Notes under the pieces: generated by a model
Database searches by the model: none
What the model was told of the DNA's origin: nothing
What the model saw: the letters and a program-made list of their open reading frames with translations, nothing else
Assembly (NCBI GenBank): GCA_002747435.1
Contig: PDPH01000018.1
Span: 1-41,912, forward strand
DNA: 41,912 nt
DNA from: Pseudomonadota bacterium
Lineage (GTDB): Bacteria > Pseudomonadota > Gammaproteobacteria > Thiotrichales > Thiotrichaceae
Direction of reading: 5' to 3'
Position numbers and translations under genes: made by a program
Shown: piece by piece, positions 9,098 to 21,073 of the stretch
How the letters are laid out: each line of letters starts with the position of its first letter
How positions within the stretch are numbered: position 1 is the stretch's first letter

Positions 9098-9526
9098 TCA
9101 AGAGCGACGTATTTTGCCAATCCGGTGTAGCATTTCCATCTGTGCTTTCGCAGCTTCTAGCTCAGCCTGAAGTACTTCATAGTCAAAGTCTTCTGGGTCT
9201 TTGCCTTGCAGTGCATCTTCAGCTTGTTTAATCGCTTCATGAGCACTGGCTTCGTCTAAATCATCCGCACGAATGGCAGTATCCGCCAAGACAGTAACCA
9301 CATGCGGTTGCACTTCCACGATACCACCGGAAACAAACAAAGAGGCAGTTTCACCGTTGACCGTTTTGTAGCGTAACTCACCAGGACTGAGCTGTGAAAT
9401 CAATTGGGCGTGACGAGGCAGGATGCCCATTGCTCCCAGCACACCGGGAACAGTCACGTCCTGGATCGTACCAGAAAACATTCTTGCTTCTGCACTAACG
9501 ACATCAAGATGCATGGTCATAGCCAT
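9098..9526 (-). CDS. atpC: ATP synthase epsilon subunit
   Basis: Subunit of the F1 central stalk that couples to the c-ring and inhibits ATP hydrolysis. The 142 residues match the family in length and layout: an N-terminal beta-sandwich (MHLDVVSAEARMFSG, VPGVLGAMGILPRHAQLI) and a C-terminal helical hairpin rich in Ala, Glu and Lys (about 90-140). It is last in the atp operon, 15 bases after atpD, with a strong ribosome site AGGAGGA before ATG 9526 and an intrinsic terminator just downstream. Confidence 0.97.
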   Translation of the reverse strand: MAMTMHLDVVSAEARMFSGTIQDVTVPGVLGAMGILPRHAQLISQLSPGELRYKTVNGETASLFVSGGIVEVQPHVVTVLADTAIRADDLDEASAHEAIKQAEDALQGKDPEDFDYEVLQAELEAAKAQMEMLHRIGKIRRS

Positions 9527-9541
9527 AAGAATGTCCTCCTG

Positions 9542-10936
<1,395 letters not shown>

Positions 10937-10970
10937 CTATAAAATTAAGTTCCAAACAGCCCGTTGCCGC

Positions 10971-11828
10971 TTAAACAGCAGCAGCCCCAGCTACGATCTC
11001 GGAAATTTCCTGAGTAATCGCCGCCTGACGCGCCTTGTTGTAAATCAGTTGCAGCTCGTCAATGAGCTTACCGGCATTATCCGAGGCACTCTTCATCGCA
11101 ACCATCCGTGCAGCCATTTCGCAGGCTACATTCTCTACCACACCTTGGTAAACCAAGGATTCGATGTAACGTTGCATTAAAGCATCCAGAATTTCTTCCG
11201 CATTGGGTTCATAGATATAATCCCAATGGTACTTGATTTCCTTTTCCTTGGAGGGTATGACCGGAATCAACTGAGTGACTTGTGGCTTTTGCGTCATGCT
11301 GTTGATGAATTCATTTTCGACCATATAGAGACGGTCAATACGCCCTTCATCATAAGCATCCAGCATTACCTTGATCACACCGACCATATCCGTTAGTTGT
11401 GGCGTGTCACCCATCTGCACTTTCTGGGCTACCAAACCATAACGGCGAAACGCTGCTACTGCTTTACCACCAAATGCAGCAATTTCGACTTCAACACCTT
11501 GTTGCTTCCAGTCTGCAATACTTTGCAAAGCTGTTTTAAACAAGTTCACGTTCAGACCACCGGCCAGACCGCGATCAGTTGAAATAATGACATAGCCGAC
11601 CCGCTTTATTTCGGGGCGTTCGAGTGTGTAAGGATGCTGATACTCAAGATGACCCTGAGCGATATGGCCAACCACCTGACGCATTTTCTCCGCATAAGGC
11701 CGACTGGCATTCATCCGATCCTGCGCTTTACGCATTTTCGAAGCAGCCACCATTTCCATCGCCTTGGTGATCTTGCGCGTATTCTTTACGCTCCTGATCT
11801 GCGACTTGATTTCCTTAGCACCTGCCAT
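10971..11828 (-). CDS. atpG: ATP synthase gamma subunit
   Basis: Rotating central shaft of F1. The 285 residues begin [32 protein letters not shown], the conserved N-terminal helix, and end with the paired C-terminal helix ([27 protein letters not shown]) that completes the coiled-coil axle. [16 protein letters not shown] in the middle is the family's Rossmann-like signature. A strong GGGGAGGTGA ribosome site precedes ATG 11828. Confidence 0.98.
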   Translation of the reverse strand: MAGAKEIKSQIRSVKNTRKITKAMEMVAASKMRKAQDRMNASRPYAEKMRQVVGHIAQGHLEYQHPYTLERPEIKRVGYVIISTDRGLAGGLNVNLFKTALQSIADWKQQGVEVEIAAFGGKAVAAFRRYGLVAQKVQMGDTPQLTDMVGVIKVMLDAYDEGRIDRLYMVENEFINSMTQKPQVTQLIPVIPSKEKEIKYHWDYIYEPNAEEILDALMQRYIESLVYQGVVENVACEMAARMVAMKSASDNAGKLIDELQLIYNKARQAAITQEISEIVAGAAAV

Positions 11829-11844
11829 GGGGCTTCACCTCCCC

Positions 11845-13386
11845 TTACCAAGTGTTTTTGGCTTTAAATTCATCAAGGGCTTTGCTCATCTGATCAGCGA
11901 TTTCATCGTCAAATTGACCGCTATCATTCATATTGCCCAACAATTCAGACTGGCTGGAACGCAGATAGCTCAGCAAAGCAGCTTGGAAATCCACCACTTT
12001 ATTCACGTCTATATCATCCAGGTAGCCTTTGTTTGCCGCGAACAGAGCAAACGCAATCTCAGCGGTAGACATCGGTGAATACTGTGGCTGTTTCATCAGC
12101 TCAGTAACACGTTGCCCACGCTCCAATTGCTTACGAGTAGATTCGTCAAGATCCGAGGCAAACTGCGAGAATGCAGCCAATTCACGGTATTGTGCTAAAT
12201 CAAGACGCACACCGCCGCCTAATTTCTTAATAACCTTGGTTTGAGCCGAACCACCTACCCGCGATACAGACAAACCAGCGTTGATCGCTGGGCGAATGCC
12301 TGAGTTGAACAGGTCGGTTTCCAAGAAGATCTGACCGTCTGTAATCGAAATAACATTGGTAGGTACGAAGGCAGAAACGTCACCTTCCTGCGTCTCAATA
12401 ATCGGTAGCGCCGTTAATGAGCCTGTTTTACCTACTACCGCACCATTGGTCACACGTTCTACATACTCAGCACTAACACGAGAAGCCCGTTCCAGCAAAC
12501 GTGAGTGTAGATAGAAAACGTCACCAGGATAGGCTTCACGACCGGGCGGACGACGCAATAACAAAGATACTTGACGATAAGCCCAAGCCTGCTTGGTCAA
12601 GTCGTCATAAACAATCAGAGCATCTTCACCACGATCACGGAAGTGCTCGCCCATTGCACAACCTGCATAAGGGGCAAGGTATTGCATGGATGCCGGGTCA
12701 GACGCATTCGCAGCAACCACAATGGTGTAATCCATTGCACCGTATTCTTCCAACTTGCGTACCACACCCGCGACAGAAGAAGATTTCTGGCCGACCGCAA
12801 CATAAATACATTTAACATCCTTACCCTTTTGGTTCAGGATGGTATCAATAGCAATGGCTGTTTTACCGGTTTGGCGGTCACCGATAATCAACTCACGCTG
12901 ACCACGACCAATAGGTACCATAGAATCCAATGCCTTGACACCTGTTTCCAGCGGCTGGTCAACCGATTTACGATCGATAACACCCGGAGCAATTTGCTCT
13001 ACAGGTGAAAAACCATCACTGTCCAGCGCACCCTTACCGTCAATCGGATTACCCAGAGCGTCAACAACACGCCCTAGCAAACCACGACCAACAGGCACTT
13101 CCAAAATACGGCCTGTACATTTAACAATATCGCCCTCGGTAATACCTTTATAATCACCTAGGACAACCGCGCCGACAGAATCACGCTCCAAATTCAGAGC
13201 CAGACCAAATGTACCGTTGGAAAATTCAATCATCTCCCCAGACATGACATCGTCAATGCCGTGGATACGAACAATACCATCCATAACGGAAACAACGGTC
13301 CCTTCTGTGCGTGCTTCAGCGCCAAACTCGAAGCTACCAATGCGCTTCTTAATCAGTTCACTGATTTCAGTTGGGTTAAGTTGCAT
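11845..13386 (-). CDS. atpA: ATP synthase alpha subunit
   Basis: Non-catalytic nucleotide-binding subunit of the F1 hexamer. The 513-residue product has the typical start [16 protein letters not shown], a beta-barrel domain, the P-loop GDRQTGKT (169-176), and the conserved segment with the arginine finger near [17 protein letters not shown]. Length equals that of the E. coli protein. It follows atpH by 27 bases and precedes atpG by 16, with GAGGAA before the ATG. Confidence 0.99.
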   Translation of the reverse strand: MQLNPTEISELIKKRIGSFEFGAEARTEGTVVSVMDGIVRIHGIDDVMSGEMIEFSNGTFGLALNLERDSVGAVVLGDYKGITEGDIVKCTGRILEVPVGRGLLGRVVDALGNPIDGKGALDSDGFSPVEQIAPGVIDRKSVDQPLETGVKALDSMVPIGRGQRELIIGDRQTGKTAIAIDTILNQKGKDVKCIYVAVGQKSSSVAGVVRKLEEYGAMDYTIVVAANASDPASMQYLAPYAGCAMGEHFRDRGEDALIVYDDLTKQAWAYRQVSLLLRRPPGREAYPGDVFYLHSRLLERASRVSAEYVERVTNGAVVGKTGSLTALPIIETQEGDVSAFVPTNVISITDGQIFLETDLFNSGIRPAINAGLSVSRVGGSAQTKVIKKLGGGVRLDLAQYRELAAFSQFASDLDESTRKQLERGQRVTELMKQPQYSPMSTAEIAFALFAANKGYLDDIDVNKVVDFQAALLSYLRSSQSELLGNMNDSGQFDDEIADQMSKALDEFKAKNTW

Positions 13387-13413
13387 GTGCTATTCCTCAA
13401 TTATCGGCATAAG

Positions 13414-13950
13414 TTATCGACTTAATGCCGCCTTCATATCTTTCAGCCTGCTTTGGATTGAACTGTCAATCACCCAGTCACCGATGTGCACAATCGCGCC
13501 TCCCATCAGGGATTCATCGACACGACTGACCAGTTTGACTTCACGTCCAAAGCGTTTCTGGATTGCCGCAGTAAGGTTGCTTTGCTGCTCATTCGTTAAT
13601 TCACGCGCAGTCACTACTTCCGCTTCTACGACCCCTTCAGCGTCTGCTTTGAGTTCATCAAACAAGACAGCCATTTCGGGTAATAAAGCGAAACGATCGT
13701 TTTCAGCCAACACCATTAACAGATTGCGACCCTGCTCATTGATAGCGCCTTCAACGGCATCAACGAATAAAGCAACTTTCTGCTGGCGTGTAGCACGCGG
13801 GTGATTTAACAGCTCTTGTGAGCCAGCCGTATTTACGACCGCTGCCATGGCCTTCAACTGCTCTGACCACACTTGTAAGTTGCCAGAGGATTGCGCCATT
13901 TCAAAAACAGCTTTCGCATAAGGACGAGCAGCCGTTGTCAATTCAGACAT
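13414..13950 (-). CDS. atpH: ATP synthase delta subunit
   Basis: Peripheral-stalk subunit that joins the top of F1 to the b dimer (OSCP family). The 178 residues show an N-terminal helical domain (TTAARPYAKAVFEMAQ) and the C-terminal signature RVDESLMGGAIVHIGDWVIDSS. It sits between atpF and atpA in the usual order, with a GGGGGT ribosome site 5 bases before ATG 13950. Confidence 0.98.
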   Translation of the reverse strand: MSELTTAARPYAKAVFEMAQSSGNLQVWSEQLKAMAAVVNTAGSQELLNHPRATRQQKVALFVDAVEGAINEQGRNLLMVLAENDRFALLPEMAVLFDELKADAEGVVEAEVVTARELTNEQQSNLTAAIQKRFGREVKLVSRVDESLMGGAIVHIGDWVIDSSIQSRLKDMKAALSR

Positions 13951-13961
13951 AGATTACCCCC

Positions 13962-14432
13962 TTAGATCTGCGCAGCCAATTCATCCAATGCTTTTGCATG
14001 CGCAGCGGCATCAACTTCACGGCCAAGAATTTTCTCTGCACCAGCAACGGCCAAACCGGCCACCTGTGCGCGTAAGTCTTCACGCGCGCGAGAAACTTCT
14101 TGTTCGATTTCAGCTTGAGCCGCAGCTTGAGCACGGCTAGCTTCATCCATTGCAGAAGATTTAGCTTCTTCGACAATTTCAGTCGCACGGCGCTGAGCTT
14201 GAGCAATAATTTCGGCGGCTTCAGACTTGGCTTTCTTCAGTTCTTCCAGTGCTTTCTGGCGAGCCAGCTCTTCTTCGTGCTTGCCTTTCTCGGCAGCGGC
14301 CAGACCGTCAGCAATACGCTTTTTACGGTCGTCCAGCACTTTCAGCATCGGCTCCCACAGAACGCCCTTAATGAACCAGACCAGCACTGCAAAAACAATG
14401 ACTTGGCCGATCAGCGTTAGTGTTACGTTCAT
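13962..14432 (-). CDS. atpF: ATP synthase b subunit
   Basis: Membrane-anchored peripheral stalk. The 156-residue product has one N-terminal membrane helix ([19 protein letters not shown]) and then a long Ala/Glu/Lys-rich helix (about 35-150) that forms the dimeric right-handed coiled coil. Length equals that of E. coli AtpF. Only one b-type gene is present, so a homodimer is expected. CGGAGG lies before ATG 14432. Confidence 0.97.
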   Translation of the reverse strand: MNVTLTLIGQVIVFAVLVWFIKGVLWEPMLKVLDDRKKRIADGLAAAEKGKHEEELARQKALEELKKAKSEAAEIIAQAQRRATEIVEEAKSSAMDEASRAQAAAQAEIEQEVSRAREDLRAQVAGLAVAGAEKILGREVDAAAHAKALDELAAQI

Positions 14433-14486
14433 GATAACCTCCGATTAGTAACAACGTTTAAGCTTTAACGTGTAACAATCGGTCGG

Positions 14487-14771
14487 TTAGCCTGCGCCTA
14501 CTGCTGACTGGAATGCACCGACGAAGGGATTAGCGAAGATAAACCACATGGAAATACCCAAGACGATCATCGGGAAAGCTTCCATCAAACCGCCAGTAAA
14601 CAGCATTTGACCTGTCAATTGTGCACGCATTTCAGGTTGACGAGTAATGCCTTCCAAGAATTTGGAACAGATCAGCCCCCAGCCTAGTGCAGAACCTAGA
14701 GCCGCTGCGGACAGGATGATACCGACAACAATCGCTGTATTGGCATAGATAGAGGCAATGTGAGCTTCCAT
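14487..14771 (-). CDS. atpE: ATP synthase c subunit
   Basis: Proton-carrying ring subunit in the membrane. The 94 residues form two membrane helices around the conserved polar loop RQPEM (44-48). The ion-binding acid is Glu64 (GGLMEAFPMI), where E. coli and Pseudomonas have Asp. No Gln in helix 1 or Ser-Thr after the Glu is seen, so the Na+-binding signature is missing and proton coupling is the natural reading. The N-terminus is longer than in E. coli (79 residues). A GGAGA ribosome site precedes ATG 14771. Confidence 0.97.
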   Translation of the reverse strand: MEAHIASIYANTAIVVGIILSAAALGSALGWGLICSKFLEGITRQPEMRAQLTGQMLFTGGLMEAFPMIVLGISMWFIFANPFVGAFQSAVGAG

Positions 14772-14843
14772 TATTTATGTCTCCAGAGAAAAAGTTAAAA
14801 ATCAAAAATTAAATCAAACAGTTATTCAGTATATCTTGAACCA

Positions 14844-15719
<876 letters not shown>

Positions 15720-15761
15720 TCACCCCATATATTTAAAATTAAAAAATCCTTGATGCTGGCA

Positions 15762-16112
15762 TCACCCTGCCTGGCGGGTTCCCTTCAGCATATAAGCCAG
15801 TTGCGCCACAATGAATGCACCCAAAAGAGGTGTAGGGGATAACTTTAAAAACCCCAATCCAAAACCTAAGCCAACCAGCACAAAAACAAATCTTTCCAAA
15901 ACGCCAAGATAAAGCGGCATCACACTAGTACGTGGACTTGTTTTCGCAATTTCTTCTGTTTGAGCAACGCGACGTGACAACAATAAGGTGTTTGCAACAG
16001 CAATTGCACCACCATAAAGTGCAGGTAACATTGCTGAATCGCCTTGGTATATGCGTGATACAATAACAACAACAATCACCAAAACGGCTTGAATAATCAG
16101 TATGCTTCGCAT
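15762..16112 (-). CDS. atpI: ATP synthase protein I (assembly factor)
   Basis: Small membrane protein, first in the atp operon. In the family it helps c-ring assembly or stability but is not part of the finished enzyme. The 116 residues hold four hydrophobic stretches (ILIIQAVLVIVVVIVSRI; ALYGGAIAVANTLLLS; FVFVLVGLGFGLGFL; LLGAFIVAQLAYML). The GAAxAxxNT-type helix 2 matches AtpI proteins. A sigma70-type promoter lies about 50-75 bases upstream. Confidence 0.85.
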   Translation of the reverse strand: MRSILIIQAVLVIVVVIVSRIYQGDSAMLPALYGGAIAVANTLLLSRRVAQTEEIAKTSPRTSVMPLYLGVLERFVFVLVGLGFGLGFLKLSPTPLLGAFIVAQLAYMLKGTRQAG

Positions 16113-16159
16113 GCCATTCCCGAGTCACCCGACCCGAGCCTTAACCAAAATGCAGATGG

Positions 16160-16188
16160 AGTATAGAGACAGACTAATATAGGGTCAA
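16160..16188 (-). promoter_or_regulatory. Sigma70-type promoter of the atp operon
   Basis: On the minus strand TTGACC (16188-16183) and TATACT (16165-16160) are separated by exactly 17 bases. Transcription would start near 16153 and leave a leader of about 40 bases before atpI ATG 16112. The leader contains repeated CTCGGG/TCGGG elements (16115-16138) of unknown role. Confidence 0.7.
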
Positions 16189-16204
16189 CCTAGAAAAAGG
16201 TAAT

Positions 16205-16375
16205 ATGGACACAGTTGATGCCTACATCAGACAAGCTACTGCTTTACCCAGAATCACTCTTCTCCCCATCAAAAAAGTAGCTCAGCCACTTGAAACTATC
16301 ACAATAGCCGACAAGCATAACAGCTACATTGAAGTAGAGGAAACTGATTTTAAAATGAATGAGCAATATTTTTAA
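16205..16375 (+). CDS. Possible small protein, 56 residues
   Basis: An ATG at 16205 opens 56 codons to TAA 16373-16375, divergent from the atp operon, in a 372-base space with no other gene. AAAAAGG lies 4 bases upstream of the ATG, a rather close ribosome site. The product (start MDTVDAYIRQATALPRI, end EVEETDFKMNEQYF) is soluble with an acidic C-terminus. I recognise no family. It could be a real small protein or a remnant; its 5' end almost overlaps the atp promoter. The rest of the gap (16376-16484) holds only the hairpin listed below. Confidence 0.35.
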   Translation: MDTVDAYIRQATALPRITLLPIKKVAQPLETITIADKHNSYIEVEETDFKMNEQYF

Positions 16376-16435
16376 ACGGCATCAGCATTCTTAGCCACTT
16401 TACCGCTAAGCACTGCTCAAAGACACGGAAACACA

Positions 16436-16461
16436 GGACAGCCACCGTAAAGAAGCTGTCC
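16436..16461 (-). terminator. Hairpin downstream of the algR-like gene
   Basis: GGACAGC (16436-16442) pairs with GCTGTCC (16455-16461) around a 12-base loop, 24 bases after the stop of the response-regulator gene. The following minus-strand sequence is only moderately T-rich (TGTGTTTCCGTGTCTTT), so this is a weak terminator candidate. Confidence 0.4.
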
Positions 16462-16484
16462 CGAAAATGAAAAGAGACGCTTAA

Positions 16485-17228
16485 CTAACGTCCACGCACA
16501 AAACGACGCACTTCAGCCAAATGACGTCGACTTACTTCCAATTGATCCCGCACTTTATCCAAAGTGATTTGCGTGCGTCCCACTTCGGACTTGGTCAAGC
16601 CAGTAATACGGCTTTTGGCTACCAATGCGTTACGGTGAATACGAATAAAGCGATCAGACAAGTCATTTTCTAAGGACTTGAGCGATTCTTCGATAATCAC
16701 CTCACCGCCGTTATGACGCACGGTGACATATTTTTGATCAGCTTGGAAATAAACCACATCTTCGATGGGGATCAACTCCAGATTACCACGCATACGAGCA
16801 CAAATATGTTTACGCGTTGAACGTTGGCCATTACGCTGCTCCAACATTTCAAGACGTTGAGCACGGTTAAGAGAGCGGGCCTGTTCCAGACTTTGTAATA
16901 ATTGTTCTTGTCTTATCGGTTTCATAAGATACCCTGTTGCTTTTGTTGAAAAGGCTTCGAGAGCATATTCACCATAGGCTGTGGTAAATATGACGGCGGG
17001 TGGGTTGTCCAACTTCGACAAATGTCTAGCTGACTCCAGACCATCCATACCAGGCATGGTAATGTCCATCAGTACAATGTCAGGTTGGAAACGCTCCACC
17101 ATAGTAATGGCCTCGGCCCCGTTTTCGGCTTCAGCACAAACCATATAATCAGCGCTACGCTCAATTAATCCTTTGATACGTTCGCGGGCATATTCTTCGT
17201 CATCTACGACCAAAATTTTTACAGGCAT
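16485..17228 (-). CDS. algR: LytTR-family response regulator, AlgR-like
   Basis: Two-component transcription regulator. Receiver domain (about 1-120): acidic pair DDEE (9-12), phosphoacceptor Asp55 in LMDITMPGMDG, switch Thr in TTAYGEYALEAF, and Lys107 in YLMKPI. LytTR DNA-binding domain (about 140-245): IPIEDVVYFQADQKYVTV and FIRIHRNALVAKSRI. Length 247 is close to Pseudomonas AlgR. It sits 7 bases after the sensor gene, and argH is divergent, exactly as in the Pseudomonas argH-fimS(algZ)-algR locus. In Pseudomonas AlgR controls alginate and type IV pili; the targets here are unknown. Confidence 0.85.
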   Translation of the reverse strand: MPVKILVVDDEEYARERIKGLIERSADYMVCAEAENGAEAITMVERFQPDIVLMDITMPGMDGLESARHLSKLDNPPAVIFTTAYGEYALEAFSTKATGYLMKPIRQEQLLQSLEQARSLNRAQRLEMLEQRNGQRSTRKHICARMRGNLELIPIEDVVYFQADQKYVTVRHNGGEVIIEESLKSLENDLSDRFIRIHRNALVAKSRITGLTKSEVGRTQITLDKVRDQLEVSRRHLAEVRRFVRGR

Positions 17229-17235
17229 TGATTAT

Positions 17236-18282
17236 TTACTCCTTGGGGATGGAAAAGGAGACGCGATACTGCTGGGGTGTTTTTTGTATTTGCAGATTTG
17301 CGCGCTCTCCATATGCTAGATGAAGACGGTTTTTCATATTTTCTTGGGCTATATGATTACCCTTTTGATGGGCGCTCGCACTGGCTGGAGGAAGCGGATT
17401 GGTCACAGAAACGACCAAGTGATCACCAGCATCGTACAAACTAATTCCCAGTGTGCCGCCATCCTTTCTCGGCTGTATACCATGATAGATGGCATTCTCT
17501 ACTAAAGGCTGCAAGATGAGCGGTAGCACTTCCATGTCAAATGGAAGCGTATTGCGATCCATATCCCAAACGACCGTGAGGCGGCGTTTACCTAGGCGTA
17601 AAATCTCCATCCGTAAATAACGCATGGTTACGTCTAGTTCTTCCTGAAGACTAATACGCGTGCGACGATCTAAGGTAGTACGCATAATATCCGCCAAATC
17701 CAGTAGAGCGTCCTCAGCTTGTTGGGGGTCTTTATGAACCAGGTGAGCAATCGTATTTAAGCTATTAAACAAGAAATGAGGGCGCATACGGGACTGCAAG
17801 GCCTCGTATTTCGCACTGGAATCTGCTTCGACGGAAACCTCCCATTGCCCTTGCACATAAAAATAACGCAGTGTCACTAAGCTAATCACCAAGCTAATCA
17901 CTGCATTTTTTAAAAAAAACAGGATGCTTGCAGCCATACTGTCCTGCCCTTCCCCACCAACCCCCATGAGCAACATGCCCATAAAAGAAGCAATCAGCGT
18001 AAAACTCAAGACCACCGTGATCACAATCACCGTTGCAATATGAGTAGAAGGAGCACGATAAAAACGGTTGATCAAACAAATAACTAAAACAGAAGATAAG
18101 GCTACCCAAAGCACAAATAAGGAATGAAAACCCAACCTGACCAAAAAATCCATTAGGTCATGAGCAACGGCTAAGGCCAAGACTACTGCCAATAATTCTG
18201 CACTCACCATGCTACGTATAAAGGAACGTGGCTGACAGAGATTAGGCAAATAGCCAAGTGTTTTTACCGAAAAAGAGGGCAT
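17236..18282 (-). CDS. algZ: LytS/AlgZ-type sensor histidine kinase
   Basis: Membrane sensor paired with the AlgR-like regulator. Using ATG 18282 it has 348 residues; an in-frame ATG at 18333 would add 17. Neither start has a clear ribosome site, and 18282 gives a family-like N-terminus (YLPNLCQPRSF). There are four or so membrane helices in the first half (AELLAVVLALAVAHDLMDFL to AVISLVISLVTLRYF), then the His_kinase domain with the phosphoacceptor His in RMRPHFLFNSLN and the ATP-lid N-box LVENAIYHG. No periplasmic sensor domain of any size is visible, as in AlgZ. Confidence 0.85.
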   Translation of the reverse strand: MPSFSVKTLGYLPNLCQPRSFIRSMVSAELLAVVLALAVAHDLMDFLVRLGFHSLFVLWVALSSVLVICLINRFYRAPSTHIATVIVITVVLSFTLIASFMGMLLMGVGGEGQDSMAASILFFLKNAVISLVISLVTLRYFYVQGQWEVSVEADSSAKYEALQSRMRPHFLFNSLNTIAHLVHKDPQQAEDALLDLADIMRTTLDRRTRISLQEELDVTMRYLRMEILRLGKRRLTVVWDMDRNTLPFDMEVLPLILQPLVENAIYHGIQPRKDGGTLGISLYDAGDHLVVSVTNPLPPASASAHQKGNHIAQENMKNRLHLAYGERANLQIQKTPQQYRVSFSIPKE

Positions 18283-18525
18283 GCTTTTATTATTCGCTCT
18301 AGTGCCAGACGCTCCAACACACCGTTCGGCCATTGACCATTGTTATGCCAGATGGAGTCGCCCAGTTATTATTTTTATATTCAAACCTGTTCTTAGTGAC
18401 CAGACCACACTGATGGTTATAGTATAGACGGCCTGCTTACTAGTTGCTGAAGGCTTTTATCCATTGTGAAAGAATGTGATAAATTTACGCGACTTTTTCT
18501 GCCAAACTATTGAATCAACACTACA

Positions 18526-19959
18526 ATGACCGCTAATACATCCAAATCCAACTCTGAATCCGCTCCCAGTAAACTTTGGGGAGGGCGTTTTAGTGAATCC
18601 ACTGATGCTTTTGTAGAAACATTTACAGCGTCTATCAGCTTTGATCAACGCCTTTACAAACACGACATAGCAGGCTCGCGTGCTCATGCGCGCATGTTGG
18701 GTAAAGCAGGTCTATTAACTGCTGAGGATGTTGCTAACATTTTGGATGGGCTTGATAGTATTGAAGCAGATATTGAAAACGGTCAGCTACCCTGGAGTGT
18801 TTCCTTAGAAGATATTCACATGAATATTGAGGCTCGCCTGACGGATCGCATTGGTCTAGCAGGTAAACGCCTACACACGGGACGCTCACGCAATGATCAA
18901 ATTGCGACCGATATTCGTCTGTGGCTGCGAGAGCAAATTGATATTATTAGCGAGGAACTGCGCCGCTTACAACTTGGCTTGCTTGACGTGGCTGAGCGCG
19001 AAGCAAAAACTATTATGCCAGGTTTTACTCACCTGCAAGTTGCTCAGCCAATTACCTTTGGGCATCACGTGCTAGCTTGGTTTGAAATGTTGCAGCGCGA
19101 TTACGAGCGCTTACAAGACTGTCGTAAGCGCACCAATATTATGCCATTAGGCGCGGCCGCCTTAGCGGGTACCAGCTATCCGATTGAACGCGAATACACC
19201 GCAGAACTGCTTGGTTTTGAACGTCCAGCACGCAATTCTTTAGATGCAGTCAGTGATAGAGATTTTGCCATTGAATTCAGCAGTGCAGCAGCTCTCGTTA
19301 TGATGCACCTATCACGCTTTGCGGAAGAGCTCATCATTTGGACGTCGGCACAATTTGATTTTATAAAGCTGCCAGATCGTTTTTGTACAGGCTCTTCCAT
19401 TATGCCGCAAAAGAAAAACCCCGACGTTCCAGAGCTGATTCGCGGCAAAACTGGGCGGGTTTATGGTCATTTATTTGCCTTACTCAGCCTCATGAAAAGC
19501 CAGCCACTTGCTTACAACAAGGATAATCAAGAAGATAAAGAGCCGCTGTTTGATACAGTTGACACTTTATTAGGAAGCCTGCGTGCTTTCGCCGACATGA
19601 TGCCGCATGTACAAGCCAAACAAGCTAAAATGCGCCGTGCTGCTATGCAAGGCTTTGCGACCGCCACTGATTTAGCTGACTACTTAGTCCGCAAAGGCTT
19701 AGCCTTCCGTGATGCGCATGAAGTTGTTGGTAAAGCAGTAGCCCTAGGTGTAGAGACAGAACGTGACCTCAGTCAAATGAGTTTGGTCGAGTTACAGCAG
19801 TTTTCCAATAGGATTGAAGCGGATGTATTCGAAGTCTTGAGCTTAGAAGGCTCGGTCGCAGCACGCAATCACCTAGGTGGGACAGCACCGCAGCAAGTTT
19901 TGCAACAAGTGCAAAATGCTCGACAACTACTCAACGCCTCCCGTTCCATTGATCGCTGA
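18526..19959 (+). CDS. argH: Argininosuccinate lyase
   Basis: Last step of arginine synthesis: splits argininosuccinate into arginine and fumarate, in the cytoplasm. The 477-residue protein has KLWGGRFSE near the N-terminus, TGRSRNDQ (118-125) and the fumarase/aspartase-superfamily signature [12 protein letters not shown] (289-300) with the catalytic Ser loop. It is slightly longer than usual (about 460) because of a Ser/Asn-rich N-terminal extension. The ATG at 18526 lacks an obvious ribosome site. It diverges from algZ and is followed after 21 bases by cbpA. Confidence 0.97.
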   Translation: MTANTSKSNSESAPSKLWGGRFSESTDAFVETFTASISFDQRLYKHDIAGSRAHARMLGKAGLLTAEDVANILDGLDSIEADIENGQLPWSVSLEDIHMNIEARLTDRIGLAGKRLHTGRSRNDQIATDIRLWLREQIDIISEELRRLQLGLLDVAEREAKTIMPGFTHLQVAQPITFGHHVLAWFEMLQRDYERLQDCRKRTNIMPLGAAALAGTSYPIEREYTAELLGFERPARNSLDAVSDRDFAIEFSSAAALVMMHLSRFAEELIIWTSAQFDFIKLPDRFCTGSSIMPQKKNPDVPELIRGKTGRVYGHLFALLSLMKSQPLAYNKDNQEDKEPLFDTVDTLLGSLRAFADMMPHVQAKQAKMRRAAMQGFATATDLADYLVRKGLAFRDAHEVVGKAVALGVETERDLSQMSLVELQQFSNRIEADVFEVLSLEGSVAARNHLGGTAPQQVLQQVQNARQLLNASRSIDR

Positions 19960-19980
19960 TCGCTTAAACAAAAGTTTGCC

Positions 19981-20895
19981 ATGCCGTATAAGGACTACTA
20001 CAACATACTCGGGGTGAAGCGTACTGCCACCCCAGATGAAATCCGCCAAGGCTATCGACGCATGGCGCACAAATATCATCCTGATGTTAGCCAAGAGCCG
20101 AATGCTGAAGAGCGGTTTAAGCTTGTTCAAGAAGCCTACGAAGTGCTCGGCACAGCTGACAAGCGTAAAAAATATGATGAAGTACGCCCGAACGACTCAC
20201 AACACACGCATACTAAGCATACAAACCACTCTAATCCTAGAAGAAAAGGTGGTGTAGATGTCTCTTTTTTCGAGGAAATCAGCCGCCAAGAATTCGAAAA
20301 GGAAAAAGGATTTAGTGATTTCTTCGACAGCCTGTTTGGCAAAAAAAAGAAATATGCTAAAGCAGCAGAAACGCCAAGCGACCATAACACCCCATTCGCT
20401 ACTGAATTAAGCCTAGAGGTTGAGGAGCTGTTTCAAGACACGATCAAAACCATTCAAATACAAGATGGTCAAAAACTACAGGTCCGTATTCCTCGCGGTG
20501 CAAGCGACGGGAAAAAAGTACGTTTACCGGGCAAGGGGTTAAACGGCCAAGATATTCTGCTCACTATTAAGGTTCGTGAGCATCCTTGGTACTCTATCCA
20601 AGGGAACGACCTATATTACGAGCTCCCTATTACGCCCTGGGAAGCAGCATTAGGCACTCAAATTACGCTCAACACGCCCAAAGGTTCTGTCAATTTACGT
20701 ATTCCGCCTGAGACAGTAACCGGGAAAAAGATGCGCTTACCCGGGCGGGGCTTAGGTACTAATCATGAAAACGGTGATTTTTATGTGGTTTTATTAATTC
20801 AAACCCCACCCGCTCACTCACCCGAGCAAAAAGCCTTTTATATCCAAATGCAGCGCTTATTCCCTTGGACGCCGCGCCCTCACCTTAAATCCTGA
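19981..20895 (+). CDS. cbpA: CbpA-type DnaJ-family co-chaperone
   Basis: Co-chaperone that stimulates DnaK. The 304 residues start with a complete J domain (YKDYYNILGVKRTATPDEI) containing the HPD tripeptide at 33-35. A linker rich in His, Thr and Lys (about 70-130) follows, then the two C-terminal beta domains (ELSLEVEELFQDTIKTI; VRIPRGASDGKKVRLPGKG; and RIPPETVTGKKMRLPGRG). It lacks the Gly/Phe stretch and the zinc-finger of DnaJ, which places it in the CbpA/DnaJ type II group. Likely cotranscribed with argH. Confidence 0.9.
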   Translation: MPYKDYYNILGVKRTATPDEIRQGYRRMAHKYHPDVSQEPNAEERFKLVQEAYEVLGTADKRKKYDEVRPNDSQHTHTKHTNHSNPRRKGGVDVSFFEEISRQEFEKEKGFSDFFDSLFGKKKKYAKAAETPSDHNTPFATELSLEVEELFQDTIKTIQIQDGQKLQVRIPRGASDGKKVRLPGKGLNGQDILLTIKVREHPWYSIQGNDLYYELPITPWEAALGTQITLNTPKGSVNLRIPPETVTGKKMRLPGRGLGTNHENGDFYVVLLIQTPPAHSPEQKAFYIQMQRLFPWTPRPHLKS

Positions 20896-21001
20896 AAATA
20901 ATCGGAAATATCTACACACTCGGCCAGTTAGTATTGTTTTTTTGGAACATTTTTGTAATCAGTGGTATTTTCAATACACCCATAAAGTTTGCGTCATAAA
21001 C

Positions 21002-21030
21002 GCGACAATAAAACACAAGTGTTCTAAAAT
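21002..21030 (+). promoter_or_regulatory. Possible promoter with an internal palindrome, upstream of the protease gene
   Basis: GCGACA (21002-21007) and TAAAAT (21025-21030) are 17 bases apart, a moderate sigma70 match. The spacer contains the perfect palindrome AACAC-AA-GTGTT (21012-21023), which could be an operator. The start codon is 43 bases downstream. Confidence 0.35.
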
Positions 21031-21073
21031 GAAACAGCGACCCCGATGTCATCAATTGAGATAAATAATACCC

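Noticed and set aside
13217..13804. 195-codon + strand frame opposite atpA/atpH
   Set aside because: It is Ser/Thr-rich antisense of two well-defined ATP synthase genes and has no independent support.
20944..20976. Sigma-E-type promoter (GGAAC ... TCAATA) upstream of the protease gene
   Set aside because: The spacing is about 20 bases, too long for sigma-E, and the -10 match is poor.
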